Positions 44,555 through 53,214 of a DNA stretch of 64,000 nt are shown here, piece after piece; position 1 is the stretch's first letter, and each line of letters begins with the position of its first letter. The translations under genes were made by a program, and so were the position numbers. The notes under the pieces were generated by a model. The model was not told where the DNA came from, did not search any database, and saw only the letters and a list, made by a program, of their open reading frames with translations. The stretch comes from Gammaproteobacteria bacterium. Lineage in GTDB: Bacteria > Pseudomonadota > Gammaproteobacteria > Pseudomonadales > Pseudohongiellaceae. The stretch spans positions 2,790,001-2,854,000 of the forward strand of contig JAWKZW010000001.1 in assembly GCA_041395725.1 (NCBI GenBank). Direction: 5' to 3'.

Positions 44555-46540
44555 ATGAAGAGCAGATGGGTTCAACAGGTAGCGGATGGCGAGGCCCTGG
44601 ATCCGGATCTGGGTTTGCGGGTTTATACGTCGCAGCTGTTGGGTCAGGAAGAGGACCTTGTACTCCATGGTGGGGGTAACACCTCGGTTAAGGGCACCCG
44701 CAACAACGTGTTCGGCGAGCCTCAGGAGGTACTGTATGTCAAAGGTTCGGGCTGGGATCTGAAGACCATCAAGGCCGCCGGATTTCCCGCTGTAGACCTG
44801 AACTATCTGAAGCGACTGGGTGAACTGAAGGAACTGGGTGACTCGGAAATGATGCGGCAGCTGCGGCTGGCGCTGCTGGATCCCAATGGCCCGACGCCCT
44901 CCGTGGAGGCCATACTCCATGCCTTGATCCCCCACCGGTTCGTGGACCACAGTCATGCCGATGCTGTTGTGGCTATCAGCAATACGCCGGACGGTGAGTC
45001 TCTACTACGTGAAATCTATGGCCAGCGGGTATTGATCCTGCCTTATATCATGCCGGGGTTTATCCTTGCCCGGCAGGTGGCGCAAGCCACGCGAGAACTC
45101 GACTGGCAGTCTGTGGAAGGCATCATCTTACTGCACCACGGCATTTTCACCTTTGCCGATGATGCACGGGTCAGCTACGAGAACATGATCCGGCTTGTGT
45201 CGGAAGCCGAGCAGTATCTTGAGACTTCCGGTGCTGCGGTGGCTGTCGCCAGCGGGCATTACCAGCCGGTCAGGGAGGATTTCCTCGCCCTCAGTCAACT
45301 GCGTCAGCAAGCGTCCGCCATGCTGGGTGCACCCGCGCTGGTCAATTGGGACAATTCCAGCACCGCCGTGGGTTTCGCCAGCCTGGACGAAGTTGCAGAC
45401 CTGGCCACGCGAGGTCCTCTGACCCCCGATCACACCATCCACGCCAAGGCCTTTGCGGCGATCTTTCCGCACCAGCCCGCTGGCGGGCTGGCCGATTTTG
45501 AGGCCCGCTACCAGGCCTATTACGACACCCACGCCCAGCCCCATCACCAGCGGCTGGACTGTATGCCCCGCTACGGCGTGTGGTTGAACAGGGGATTGCT
45601 GCACCTGGCGGCAGGTATCAAGCGGCTGCAGGTAGTGCAGGACATTACCCGGCACACGGTACGGGCCATACAGTGGGGTACGGCCCTGGGTGGCTGGCAG
45701 GCACTGCCTGCGGGAGAGCTGTTCGAGGTGGAATACTGGGAGCTGGAGCAGGCCAAGTTGAAGAGCAGCAGCAAGGCACCGGAATTTGAAGGCCGGATCG
45801 CCGTGGTGACCGGCGCTGCCTCCGGCATTGGTCGGGCCTGCGTGGAGGAGTTTGCTGCTCGCGGCGCGGCAGTTATTGCCCTGGACATCGCCCCCTCACT
45901 GGGTGCGCTGTTTGCAGAGCGGCCGGAAGTGCTTGCTGTGCACTGTGACGTCACTGACAGTCGATCCATAGAGTCTGCCGTGCAGAAGGGCGTGCAGGCC
46001 TTCGGCGGAATCGACATGCTGGTAAGCAATGCCGGCAGTTTCCCCCCGGGCGCCCCCATCGCGGAACTGGACGATGAAAGCTGGGAGACGACCGTGCAGC
46101 TGAATCTGACTTCCCACATGAAGGTGCTGCGCGCCTGTCAGCCATTCCTGGTCAACGGCATCGACCCGGCCGTCGTGGTTATCGCATCAAAAAATGTGCC
46201 CGCTCCGGGGCCGGGTGCGGCAGCGTATTCTGCGGCGAAGGCGGGACTTACTCAACTGGCCAGGGTTGCTGCCCTGGAGTTGGGGGGCAACGGCATCCGC
46301 GTCAACGTCCTGCATCCCAATGCCGTATTTGATACCGGCCTGTGGACGGATGAAGTGCTGCAGTCGAGGGCGGCCAGTTACGGCCTGAGCGTGGATGAAT
46401 ACCGGCGCAACAATGTACTCAGAACTGAAGTGACTTCTGCCCAGGTGGCGCGACTGGCCGCCATTTTTGCGTCACCGGACACTGCCGCCACGACCGGCGC
46501 CCAGATTCCCGTGGACGGCGGCAACGAGCGGGTGATCTGA
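44555..46540 (+). CDS. Bifunctional class II aldolase / short-chain dehydrogenase
   Basis: The 661-residue fusion has an N-terminal class II aldolase/adducin domain (about 1-400) with 'HGGGNTSVKGT' for phosphate binding, 'HSHADAVVAI' and 'HHGIFTFADDAR' supplying metal ligands. A C-terminal SDR domain (about 410-661) has 'VTGAASGIGRA', 'SNAGS' and the catalytic 'YSAAKAG'. Known fusions cleave sugar-1-phosphates such as rhamnulose-1-phosphate and oxidise the aldehyde formed. It stands 53 bases upstream of mtnA on the same strand, so the substrate may be methylthioribulose- or deoxyribulose-1-phosphate (inference). ATG 44555 preferred over TTG 44552. Confidence 0.9.
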   Translation: MKSRWVQQVADGEALDPDLGLRVYTSQLLGQEEDLVLHGGGNTSVKGTRNNVFGEPQEVLYVKGSGWDLKTIKAAGFPAVDLNYLKRLGELKELGDSEMMRQLRLALLDPNGPTPSVEAILHALIPHRFVDHSHADAVVAISNTPDGESLLREIYGQRVLILPYIMPGFILARQVAQATRELDWQSVEGIILLHHGIFTFADDARVSYENMIRLVSEAEQYLETSGAAVAVASGHYQPVREDFLALSQLRQQASAMLGAPALVNWDNSSTAVGFASLDEVADLATRGPLTPDHTIHAKAFAAIFPHQPAGGLADFEARYQAYYDTHAQPHHQRLDCMPRYGVWLNRGLLHLAAGIKRLQVVQDITRHTVRAIQWGTALGGWQALPAGELFEVEYWELEQAKLKSSSKAPEFEGRIAVVTGAASGIGRACVEEFAARGAAVIALDIAPSLGALFAERPEVLAVHCDVTDSRSIESAVQKGVQAFGGIDMLVSNAGSFPPGAPIAELDDESWETTVQLNLTSHMKVLRACQPFLVNGIDPAVVVIASKNVPAPGPGAAAYSAAKAGLTQLARVAALELGGNGIRVNVLHPNAVFDTGLWTDEVLQSRAASYGLSVDEYRRNNVLRTEVTSAQVARLAAIFASPDTAATTGAQIPVDGGNERVI

Positions 46541-46593
46541 CTTGGCCTTATCGGAGCCAGCCTTGAGCTGCGGGTACGAGGAAAAATCTTCCT

Positions 46594-47688
46594 GTGATTG
46601 TTAACGGCGAGCCTTTTCGGAGCATCTGGTTCGATGCTTCTCTGCAGACGGTAAAGATTATCGATCAGACCCTGCTGCCCCATCACTTTGACATCAAGGC
46701 GATCGACTCCCTGGCTGACATGGCCGAAGCCATCAAGGCCATGCGGGTCCGGGGCGCGCCGCTGATAGGGGTGGCCGCCGCCTTTGGTCTGTACCTGGCC
46801 CTGCGGGAGCATCCTGACGACCTGGATACGCCAATTACGACCCTGACCGGGACCAGGCCCACCGCGGTCAACCTGGCCTGGGCTATGGCCGGCGCCCGAC
46901 AGTGGTTGCGCCGGCTGCCGGTTCCGGAGCGTGCGCAGGGGGCACTGAAATTCGCCCTGGAACTGGCCGAGCAGGACGTTGCCACCTGCGAGGCCATCGG
47001 CGCGCACGGTTGTAAATTGCTGGAAAAACTGTGGCGGGCCAAGGGTGCTACTTCCGAGCCATTGCAGATCCTCACTCACTGTAATGCCGGCTGGCTGGCC
47101 ACCGTAGATTGGGGTACGGCGCTGTCGGTGATCTACAAGGCCCAGGCCCATGGCCTGCCACTGCATGTCTGGGTTGATGAAACCCGGCCCCGGAACCAGG
47201 GGGCCTTTCTGACCGCCTGGGAATTACAGCATCAGGGGGTCGACAATACTCTGATCGCGGACAATACCGGCGGTCATCTGATGCAGCACGGTATGGTGGA
47301 CTGCTGCCTGGTGGGCAGTGATCGCACCACCGCGGCGGGCGACGTCTGCAACAAAATTGGAACTTACCTGAAAGCCCTGGCGGCCAAAGACAATAACGTT
47401 CCTTTTTTCGTCGCCCTGCCGGTGTCCAGCATCGATTTCGGGATCCAGGACGGTCTGCGGGAAATTCCCATCGAGCAGCGTGATGCCGACGAGGTGCTGA
47501 GCATTGCGGGGCTCGATGAAACCGGCACGCGTCGCACAGTGAGTCTTTCCCATCCGCAGGCACAGGCCGGCAATTACAGCTTCGATGTCACCCCGGCGCG
47601 GCTGGTGACCGCCCTGATTACGGAAAAAGGTGTCTGTGGGGCAGAACTGGGCGCGATTACCGCCCTGCAGGACAAAAGCCCGGCCTGA
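46594..47688 (+). CDS. mtnA: S-methyl-5-thioribose-1-phosphate isomerase
   Basis: MtnA converts methylthioribose-1-phosphate to methylthioribulose-1-phosphate in methionine salvage, and related isomerases act on 5-deoxyribose-1-phosphate. The 364-residue protein has 'IKAMRVRGAPLIGVAAA', the catalytic-Cys 'ILTHCNAGWLATVDWGTAL' and the Asp in 'LVGSDRTTAAGDVCNKIGTY' (20 residues). The start is GTG 46594. No other mtn genes lie nearby; the aldolase/dehydrogenase fusion upstream is the only candidate pathway partner. A terminator follows. Confidence 0.95.
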   Translation: MIVNGEPFRSIWFDASLQTVKIIDQTLLPHHFDIKAIDSLADMAEAIKAMRVRGAPLIGVAAAFGLYLALREHPDDLDTPITTLTGTRPTAVNLAWAMAGARQWLRRLPVPERAQGALKFALELAEQDVATCEAIGAHGCKLLEKLWRAKGATSEPLQILTHCNAGWLATVDWGTALSVIYKAQAHGLPLHVWVDETRPRNQGAFLTAWELQHQGVDNTLIADNTGGHLMQHGMVDCCLVGSDRTTAAGDVCNKIGTYLKALAAKDNNVPFFVALPVSSIDFGIQDGLREIPIEQRDADEVLSIAGLDETGTRRTVSLSHPQAQAGNYSFDVTPARLVTALITEKGVCGAELGAITALQDKSPA

Positions 47689-48028
47689 CTGAGGTGGCTG
47701 CCCTGTGTCACTGCGTCCAGTCGGTTGCTGGCCGGTCCCGAAGCTGGACATCCGGGCCCAGCAGGCCGACAGGTAGAGGGCCCGGATTTTTCATTGATCA
47801 GGAAGTGGGGATACATGGCACTTCTGGTTCGGAAGGGGGTGGGGATAGCTCCCACTAAGCAATCGAATAGCTGGATACGGAAGAGGGGCTGGTGGTGGGC
47901 TGCTCGAACCCGATTGTTCCGGTTGCCGGTCTGAATGGCTGACTCCGGCTGCGAAACAGCGTTTACCAGAGCATCGGCGGGTAAGGTGCGGTCGGCTAGC
48001 GGGGCATCATTCTGTAAGACGCAGTCTG
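47689..48028. other. Intergenic region between mtnA and convergent hinT
   Basis: Apart from the mtnA terminator (47750-47791), this stretch has only a 7-bp inverted repeat GGCTAGC/GCTAGCC that brackets about 27 bases at its right end, near the hinT stop. No gene is supported. Confidence 0.45.
47750..47791 (+). terminator. Rho-independent terminator of mtnA
   Basis: ATCCGGGCCC and GGGCCCGGAT pair perfectly over 10 bp around an 18-base loop, followed by TTTT. It lies 62 bases after the mtnA stop. Confidence 0.85.
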
Positions 48029-48376
48029 CTAGCCCGGGGGCCAGGTCATCGGGCGTCCACCCAGGATATGCAGGTGGAGATGAAAGACAGTCTGGCCCCC
48101 GTTGTCACCGGTGTTGATGACAAACCGGTAGCCGTCTTCTTCCAGCCCCTGCTCCCGGGCAATTGATCCGGCTTTGGCGAGCAGCTGACCCAGCAGGCCG
48201 ACTTCGTCGGGCCCGGCGTCCTTTACGGCAGTAATGTGCTTTTTCGGGATTATCAGAATATGGGTAGGGGCGGCCGGGCTGATATCATGGAAAGCCAGGA
48301 CATCAGCGTCCTCGTAGACCTTGTTCGCGGGTATATCCCCTGCGATAATTTTGCAGAACAGACAGTCACCTGACAT
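48029..48376 (-). CDS. hinT: HIT-family nucleotide hydrolase (HinT)
   Basis: HinT hydrolyses nucleoside phosphoramidates. The 115-residue protein has 'CLFCKIIAGDIPANKVYED' at the start and the histidine triad in 'VFHLHLHILGGRPM'. The usual zinc-site Cys pair (CLFC) is present. ATG 48376 gives the family length; a GTG at 48388 is also in frame. It is divergent from the cyclotransferase gene, about 100 bases apart. Confidence 0.94.
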   Translation of the reverse strand: MSGDCLFCKIIAGDIPANKVYEDADVLAFHDISPAAPTHILIIPKKHITAVKDAGPDEVGLLGQLLAKAGSIAREQGLEEDGYRFVINTGDNGGQTVFHLHLHILGGRPMTWPPG

Positions 48377-48473
48377 TTTTAAACTCACTGGGTATCGATT
48401 GGCCTATTGGCTTGGCAGTATTCTTCTGGCAACCATTGTAGTAGGGAACGGTAGCGATTCCAAACGGGGACTC

Positions 48474-49247
48474 ATGACCAGATTCATTCAGCTTTTAGTA
48501 GTGGTTCTGATTGCACCAGTTTTACTGGTTGCCCAGGACTCAACCAGTCAGACCCCGGTTTACGGCTATGAGGTAATCAATCGCTTCCCCCATGACCCTA
48601 CCGCTTATACCCAGGGCCTGCGGTTCTTTGACGGCATGATGTACGAGGGCACCGGCCGTCGCGGTCAGTCCTTGCTGAAAAGATATACTCTCGAAAGCGG
48701 GCAGATCGAGCAAATCAAAAGGCTGGGCGACCGGTATTTCGGAGAAGGCATAGAAATTGTCGGAGATCGGATCTATCAGCTTACCTGGCAGGCTCATATG
48801 GTCTTTGTTTATGATCGGGAATCCTTCGAACAATTGGATACCTTCTACAATCCTACCGAGGGCTGGGGCCTTACGTTTGATGGTTCGGAGCTGATTCTCA
48901 GTGACGGCAGCGCGAATCTGTATTTCATCGATCCAACCAATTTTGTCACCACCAGGAAGGTTGAGGTCACGCTGGAGGGTAATCCGGTGCCTTCACTCAA
49001 TGAGCTGGAGTTCATAGACGGTGAGGTCTGGGCCAATATCTGGCAGACTGATTTTATAGTGAGAGTTGACCCTTCCTCCGGTAGGGTCAATTCGCTGGTG
49101 AATCTGACCGGGCTTTCCGAGCTGACAGTGCAGGGTGATCCTGAAGCCGTATTGAACGGCATCGCCTACGATGCAGAACAGGACAGACTGTTCGTTACAG
49201 GCAAGTTGTGGTCTGATCTCTTTGAGATCCGGTTGATTGCCCCTTAG
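48474..49247 (+). CDS. Glutaminyl-peptide cyclotransferase, secreted
   Basis: The bacterial (PF05096-type) glutaminyl cyclase turns N-terminal Gln into pyroglutamate. The 257-residue precursor has a signal peptide ('FIQLLVVVLIAPVLLVAQ') and a beta-propeller with family motifs 'FPHDPTAYTQGLRFFDG', 'YEGTGRRGQS', 'LTWQ', 'GWGLTFDG', 'ELEFIDGEVWANIWQTDFI' and 'VLNGIAYD'. The Glu of 'NELEF' is the conserved active-site acid. I chose ATG 48474 because of GGGGA upstream and because the signal peptide starts there. It is followed by the yjbQ-like gene. Confidence 0.9.
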   Translation: MTRFIQLLVVVLIAPVLLVAQDSTSQTPVYGYEVINRFPHDPTAYTQGLRFFDGMMYEGTGRRGQSLLKRYTLESGQIEQIKRLGDRYFGEGIEIVGDRIYQLTWQAHMVFVYDRESFEQLDTFYNPTEGWGLTFDGSELILSDGSANLYFIDPTNFVTTRKVEVTLEGNPVPSLNELEFIDGEVWANIWQTDFIVRVDPSSGRVNSLVNLTGLSELTVQGDPEAVLNGIAYDAEQDRLFVTGKLWSDLFEIRLIAP

Positions 49248-49280
49248 CAGGCAGCATGAATTACCCTGGGGGTAAGCGAA

Positions 49281-49718
49281 ATGTGGTTACAGAAACAGAT
49301 ACGGCTGAGTGCCAAGCCCCGGGGTTTTCACCTGATAACCCGTGAAATACTCCGACAGCTGCCGGAACTGGGGCAGGTCCATATTGGCCTGGCGCATTTC
49401 TTCCTGCAGCACACCTCTGCCTCCCTGAGTATCAATGAGAATGCGGACAGCAGTGTACGTCGGGATATGGAATCCCACTTCAACGTGCTGGCTCCCGAGA
49501 ATGCTCCTTATTACGAACACATGCACGAAGGGGCAGACGACATGCCTGCTCATATAAAATGCACCCTGATCGGTTGTGAGGTGACTGTGCCGATACATCA
49601 CGGTGAGTTGATGCTGGGCACCTGGCAGGGAATCTATCTGGGCGAGCATCGGGACAACGGTGGACGTCGTCGGCTGCGGGTTACCTTGACGGGAGAGTCT
49701 GCGGGCGGCCCGGGCTGA
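49281..49718 (+). CDS. yjbQ: YjbQ/UPF0047 family protein
   Basis: This family is annotated as secondary thiamine-phosphate synthase; the physiological role is unclear. The 145-residue protein has 'KPRGFHLITREI', 'FLQHTSASLSINENAD', the 'MPAHIKCTLIGCEVTVPIHH' core (20 residues) and 'LGTWQGIYLGEHRD'. Length is typical. It is 2 bases before the next gene and so co-translated with it. Confidence 0.92.
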   Translation: MWLQKQIRLSAKPRGFHLITREILRQLPELGQVHIGLAHFFLQHTSASLSINENADSSVRRDMESHFNVLAPENAPYYEHMHEGADDMPAHIKCTLIGCEVTVPIHHGELMLGTWQGIYLGEHRDNGGRRRLRVTLTGESAGGPG

Positions 49719-49720
49719 TC

Positions 49721-50797
49721 ATGCCGGCGTCGGTGCTGGTGCGGCGAGTCGTCTGGGGGCTGCTTATCGTCCTGCTGCTGATCGGGCTGGCTGCCTGCGA
49801 AACCATCGGTTACTACGGCCAGGCAGCCCGCGGACAGCTCAATATCCTATGGAGTCGGGAGCGGATTACCGACCTGCTGGCGGACGACTCCCTGCCGGCG
49901 GGCTTGCGGCAGAAGCTGCAAACAGTGCTGGAACTCCGCGCCTTCGCGACCCGGCAGCTGCAGCTGCCGGCCGCCGATTCCTACCTCAGTTACGTGGAGT
50001 TGGAGCGCCAGCATGTAGTCTGGAATGTCTTTGCGGCACCGGAATTCTCTGTTGACCCCCTCAGCTGGTGCTACCCTGTCGCCGGCTGCGTCAGCTATCG
50101 CGGCTACTTCGACGAGGCGGATGCCCGCCGTTTTGCCAGCCGCCTCGAACAGCAGGGGTATGACGTCTACACCGGCGGGGTGGACGCCTACTCCACGTTG
50201 GGGTGGTTTGATGATCCCCTGTTAAGTACCGTCATTCAGCGCCAGGACTACCAGCTGGCGGCGCTGCTGTTTCATGAGCTGGCCCATCAGCTTCTCTATA
50301 TTCCCGGTGACACCACCTTCAACGAAAGCTTCGCCACCCTGGTGGAGCAGGAGGGGCTGCGCCGCTGGCTGAACAGCCAGGGCGACAGCGAATCCCTGGC
50401 CCGGGCCCGCCAGGAAACAGAACGTCGCCAGCAATTCGTCGAACTGGTGATCGATTACCGCGACCGCTTTGCCGCGCTGTATGAGCTGGAGCTTGATGAC
50501 GCCGACAAGCGCCTGCGCAAGGTAGACCTGCAGCGGCAAATGCGCGCTGCCTATCAGCAGCTCAAGCAGAGCTGGGGCGGGTCAGGGGCCTATGACCGGT
50601 GGTTTTCCGAATCCCTGAACAATGCGCAGCTCTCCACGGTGTCATCCTACAACGAGCTGGTTCCGGCCCTGGAGAAGCTTCTCCAGGAGGAAGAGGGCGA
50701 TCTGCAGTCGTTCTACGCCAGGGTCGAGGCGCTTGCGGGGCTGGATCCGGAAGCAAGGAACCAGTTACTGAATTCAGTCGGTACCGCCAGTCGCTGA
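49721..50797 (+). CDS. Lipoprotein metallo-aminopeptidase (PF10023-type)
   Basis: The 358-residue protein has a membrane-targeting N-terminus with the lipobox-like LIGLAAC, so it is likely anchored in the envelope. Family marks are 'GYYGQAARGQLNILW', 'GWFDDPLLSTV', and the zinc-binding 'LFHELAHQLLY' with a downstream Glu in 'FNESFATLVE', which matches the Aminopep family of putative peptidases. The substrate is not known. It starts 2 bases after yjbQ; the three genes from 48474 may form one operon. Confidence 0.85.
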   Translation: MPASVLVRRVVWGLLIVLLLIGLAACETIGYYGQAARGQLNILWSRERITDLLADDSLPAGLRQKLQTVLELRAFATRQLQLPAADSYLSYVELERQHVVWNVFAAPEFSVDPLSWCYPVAGCVSYRGYFDEADARRFASRLEQQGYDVYTGGVDAYSTLGWFDDPLLSTVIQRQDYQLAALLFHELAHQLLYIPGDTTFNESFATLVEQEGLRRWLNSQGDSESLARARQETERRQQFVELVIDYRDRFAALYELELDDADKRLRKVDLQRQMRAAYQQLKQSWGGSGAYDRWFSESLNNAQLSTVSSYNELVPALEKLLQEEEGDLQSFYARVEALAGLDPEARNQLLNSVGTASR

Positions 50798-50921
50798 GGC
50801 AGACGATTGGTGCGAGCAGGCCCATGGACAGGGCAGGAGCCTGCTGATCGCGGCTGCGAGGCGTCGCGCGCTGGGAATGACCACACTCTCTAGCCGAACG
50901 TGACAACGGCGCAGAGGCGCT

Positions 50922-50972
50922 CGGCAGACCTCCCGCAGAGCAGTCAAGGCAGTTAATCAGAGCTTTCCTAAT
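50922..50972. repeat. Diverged copy of the MITE end
   Basis: The sequence resembles the right end of the element at 60494-60766: 'CGGCAGACCTCCCGCAGAGC' against 'CGACAGACTCCCGCAGAGC', then 'TTAATCAGAG' and 'TTCCTAAT' after a diverged centre. It overlaps the last codon of the MFS gene. The left part of a complete copy is not recognisable. Confidence 0.5.
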
Positions 50973-52251
50973 CTGTTCCTTGCGTGGTGGTGATACGTTT
51001 TTTGACCGTATGATCTATAGCGCGCAGGGTAGGGCTGAAATAGGCGAAGAGCGCCGACAATACCACCAGCAGCACGCAGGCTCCGGTAATGGCATTAGCG
51101 GCACCTGCCCGGTCAGCGGCAATGGCCATGGGGAATACGCCGATCGGCGTGAGCCCGAACGACATCATCATCAGGCTGCTCATTCTGCCCCGCATCTCGT
51201 CGTCGGTCAGTATCTGAATCGCTGCATTGTTGACTGTTTGCGCGGCACTGGCAAAGGCGTTGGCGAACAGCAGCGGTAACAGGGCGACATAGAAATTCGG
51301 GGTCTGAGAGAAAACCCCCAGGAATAGGCCGAAGGCCAGCGTTGACCCCACCATGAGTCGCAGCCGTTCCTGGGAATCGCCCCGTTTTACTATCCAGATG
51401 GATCCCAGAACACCGCCGATACCCCCTATGGCCATCAGGGTACCCACGCCGCTTTCGCCCATCTGCCAGGCCTGTTCCGCCAGCATGACGAGAATGTTCT
51501 GGAACGGCATGGCCACGAACATGGGCAGCAGGCCAAATAACAGGCAGATCATCATGGGGCGGTTGGCGCGCAGATAAGAGAACCCACCCGCGACGTCTGC
51601 CAGCAAGTGTTGCCGGGGTTTGTCCGAAGTCGATGATCGGCTGGTATTGACGCCGAACATGCACAGAATACCCAGCCCATACAATACCGATGACACCATG
51701 TAGGCCGCCACCGCGGAAAACTGGGCAATGACCAGCCCCATGATTGCCGGCCCGGCAACCCGGCTCAGGTTCATCACCGCGCCGGAGAACGCCATGGCAC
51801 TCTGCATGCGCCGCGGGCCGACAACGGTGGCGGTTATGGCCATCCGGGCCGGCATAATAAAGGGAAAGGCGCAGCCGGACACGAAGGCGGTGCAGAGCAT
51901 GTGCCAGAACTCCAGCCGGTCCAGCAGCAGAAGAGTCAGGATAAACAGTTCGTTGGCGAGGATCAGCACCTGGCCGAAAATGACCAGTTGCCGGCGCTCC
52001 ACCCGGTCGGTGATGGCACCGCCAAGCACAGAGGCGAACAGCAGGGGAACGGCCACTACCAGGTTGATATAGGCCAGCGAAGTGGCCTGTCCGGTCAGAT
52101 TCCAGGCCAGGATGGTACGGGTCAGCATCTGGCCTTGCATGGCAAAGAAAAACGCCACATTACCAAGAAATAGCCAGCGGAACTGGTTTTCCGAGAAAAC
52201 TGCGAAGGCGCTCTCCCGGGCGGTTGGACGCTCAGTGGTCGGCGTGGAAAT
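50968..52251 (-). CDS. MFS transporter, EntS-like, apparent ATT start
   Basis: The 427-residue major-facilitator protein has about 12 hydrophobic helices, a 'GGAITDRVERRQLVIFGQ' loop typical of MFS motif A, and 'FALISTLF'-like spacing of MFS_3 exporters. The substrate is unknown. The only ATG in the frame lies at 52359, in a stretch without family similarity. At 52249-52251 an ATT follows AGGAGG (52260-52265) by exactly 8 bases and would begin a normal 'STPTTERPT' N-terminus before the first helix. I therefore place the start at ATT. The C-terminus ends inside a diverged repeat end. Confidence 0.82.
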   Translation of the reverse strand: MSTPTTERPTARESAFAVFSENQFRWLFLGNVAFFFAMQGQMLTRTILAWNLTGQATSLAYINLVVAVPLLFASVLGGAITDRVERRQLVIFGQVLILANELFILTLLLLDRLEFWHMLCTAFVSGCAFPFIMPARMAITATVVGPRRMQSAMAFSGAVMNLSRVAGPAIMGLVIAQFSAVAAYMVSSVLYGLGILCMFGVNTSRSSTSDKPRQHLLADVAGGFSYLRANRPMMICLLFGLLPMFVAMPFQNILVMLAEQAWQMGESGVGTLMAIGGIGGVLGSIWIVKRGDSQERLRLMVGSTLAFGLFLGVFSQTPNFYVALLPLLFANAFASAAQTVNNAAIQILTDDEMRGRMSSLMMMSFGLTPIGVFPMAIAADRAGAANAITGACVLLVVLSALFAYFSPTLRAIDHTVKKRITTTQGTD

Positions 52252-52470
52252 AGTCTGGTCCTCCTGGAAGCGGCGGCAGTATAGCGCAGCTGGCCTGGGT
52301 TCGACACAAAGAAAGGCGCCTGGCCGGGATTCCCGGCACATTGATTTGATTACTATCAAGCAAGTGGGAGGTTGAAGTTGACTGCATCCATTACACAGAC
52401 TTAGGATGACAGCACACTCAGCGCTGCCCCGGTAACGCTGGAATCATTACCTGCCAAGGAGTTGACACCT

Positions 52471-52755
52471 ATGAGCCATAGGAAAGATTACGAAAAATCG
52501 CTCAAAGCCAAGTTGGAACAGCTGGAACAGGACATTGACGCGCTCAAGGACAAGGTAAAAGATGTGGAGGCAGATCTTGAGCATGAGGAAAAAGTTGAGA
52601 AGCTCCATGATCTGAAGGAAGAGGCAAAGGAGAAACTCCACGAGTTGATGGAAGCCAGTGATGACGCCTGGGAAGATCTGCAGGAAGGCGTGGAGCATTA
52701 CTGGTCCGCGCTGGGGAATGAAGTGAAGGCCTTTGAGAACTTCTTCAAGAAATAG
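52471..52755 (+). CDS. Small helical coiled-coil protein, Sll1863-like
   Basis: The 94-residue protein is almost entirely charged heptad helix: Lys, Glu, Asp and Leu at regular spacing, with 'ASDDAWEDLQEGVEHYW' near the end. It resembles the small stress-related coiled-coil family that includes Sll1863, with unknown molecular role. No signal peptide. AAGGAG lies 9 bases before ATG 52471; TTG 52462 is also in frame. It stands alone between the divergent MFS gene and a gap. Confidence 0.75.
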   Translation: MSHRKDYEKSLKAKLEQLEQDIDALKDKVKDVEADLEHEEKVEKLHDLKEEAKEKLHELMEASDDAWEDLQEGVEHYWSALGNEVKAFENFFKK

Positions 52756-53214
52756 TCTGCAGTGGGCCGGGTGCTGCAGCGGGTCCGGCCCGATCGAATT
52801 CAACGTAACTGGATACCTTAACAGACCACGTTCAGCCGGCACGGTTGATGAGGTTTTCAATCTGGCGGCGCTCATCAATAAATTTTGCCCACCAATAGCC
52901 CGGGCTGGCGTGGTTTGGAGTATTTATCTGTTTGAAAAATAAAGGGTATAAATAAAAGATAAAAAAAGAAAGGTCCAAGCGCCTGACAAGCCCCAGCGCT
53001 TCGGCTATGCACTACCCATTCGATTCGCCGCCGGGTCTTATCAGCACGACCCAGTCTTCGCCATTGGTTTGAAGCAATGTCAAACCGGTTGCAGTGCACC
53101 CCCTTTGGCGCGCCTGCACTAATGCTGCGAATAATCCTACAGGCTGGACAGTCCGAAGTCATAGGGGTAAATTCGGGGGCTATCCCAGTCAATATCAATA
53201 ACAGGGAGATGGCT
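52756..53214. other. Intergenic region before the secreted protein gene
   Basis: These 459 bp have no supported gene. They contain an inverted repeat GGTTTGA/TCAAACC with a 7-base loop (53066-53086) that could be an operator or RNA hairpin in the leader of the following gene. Confidence 0.45.
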
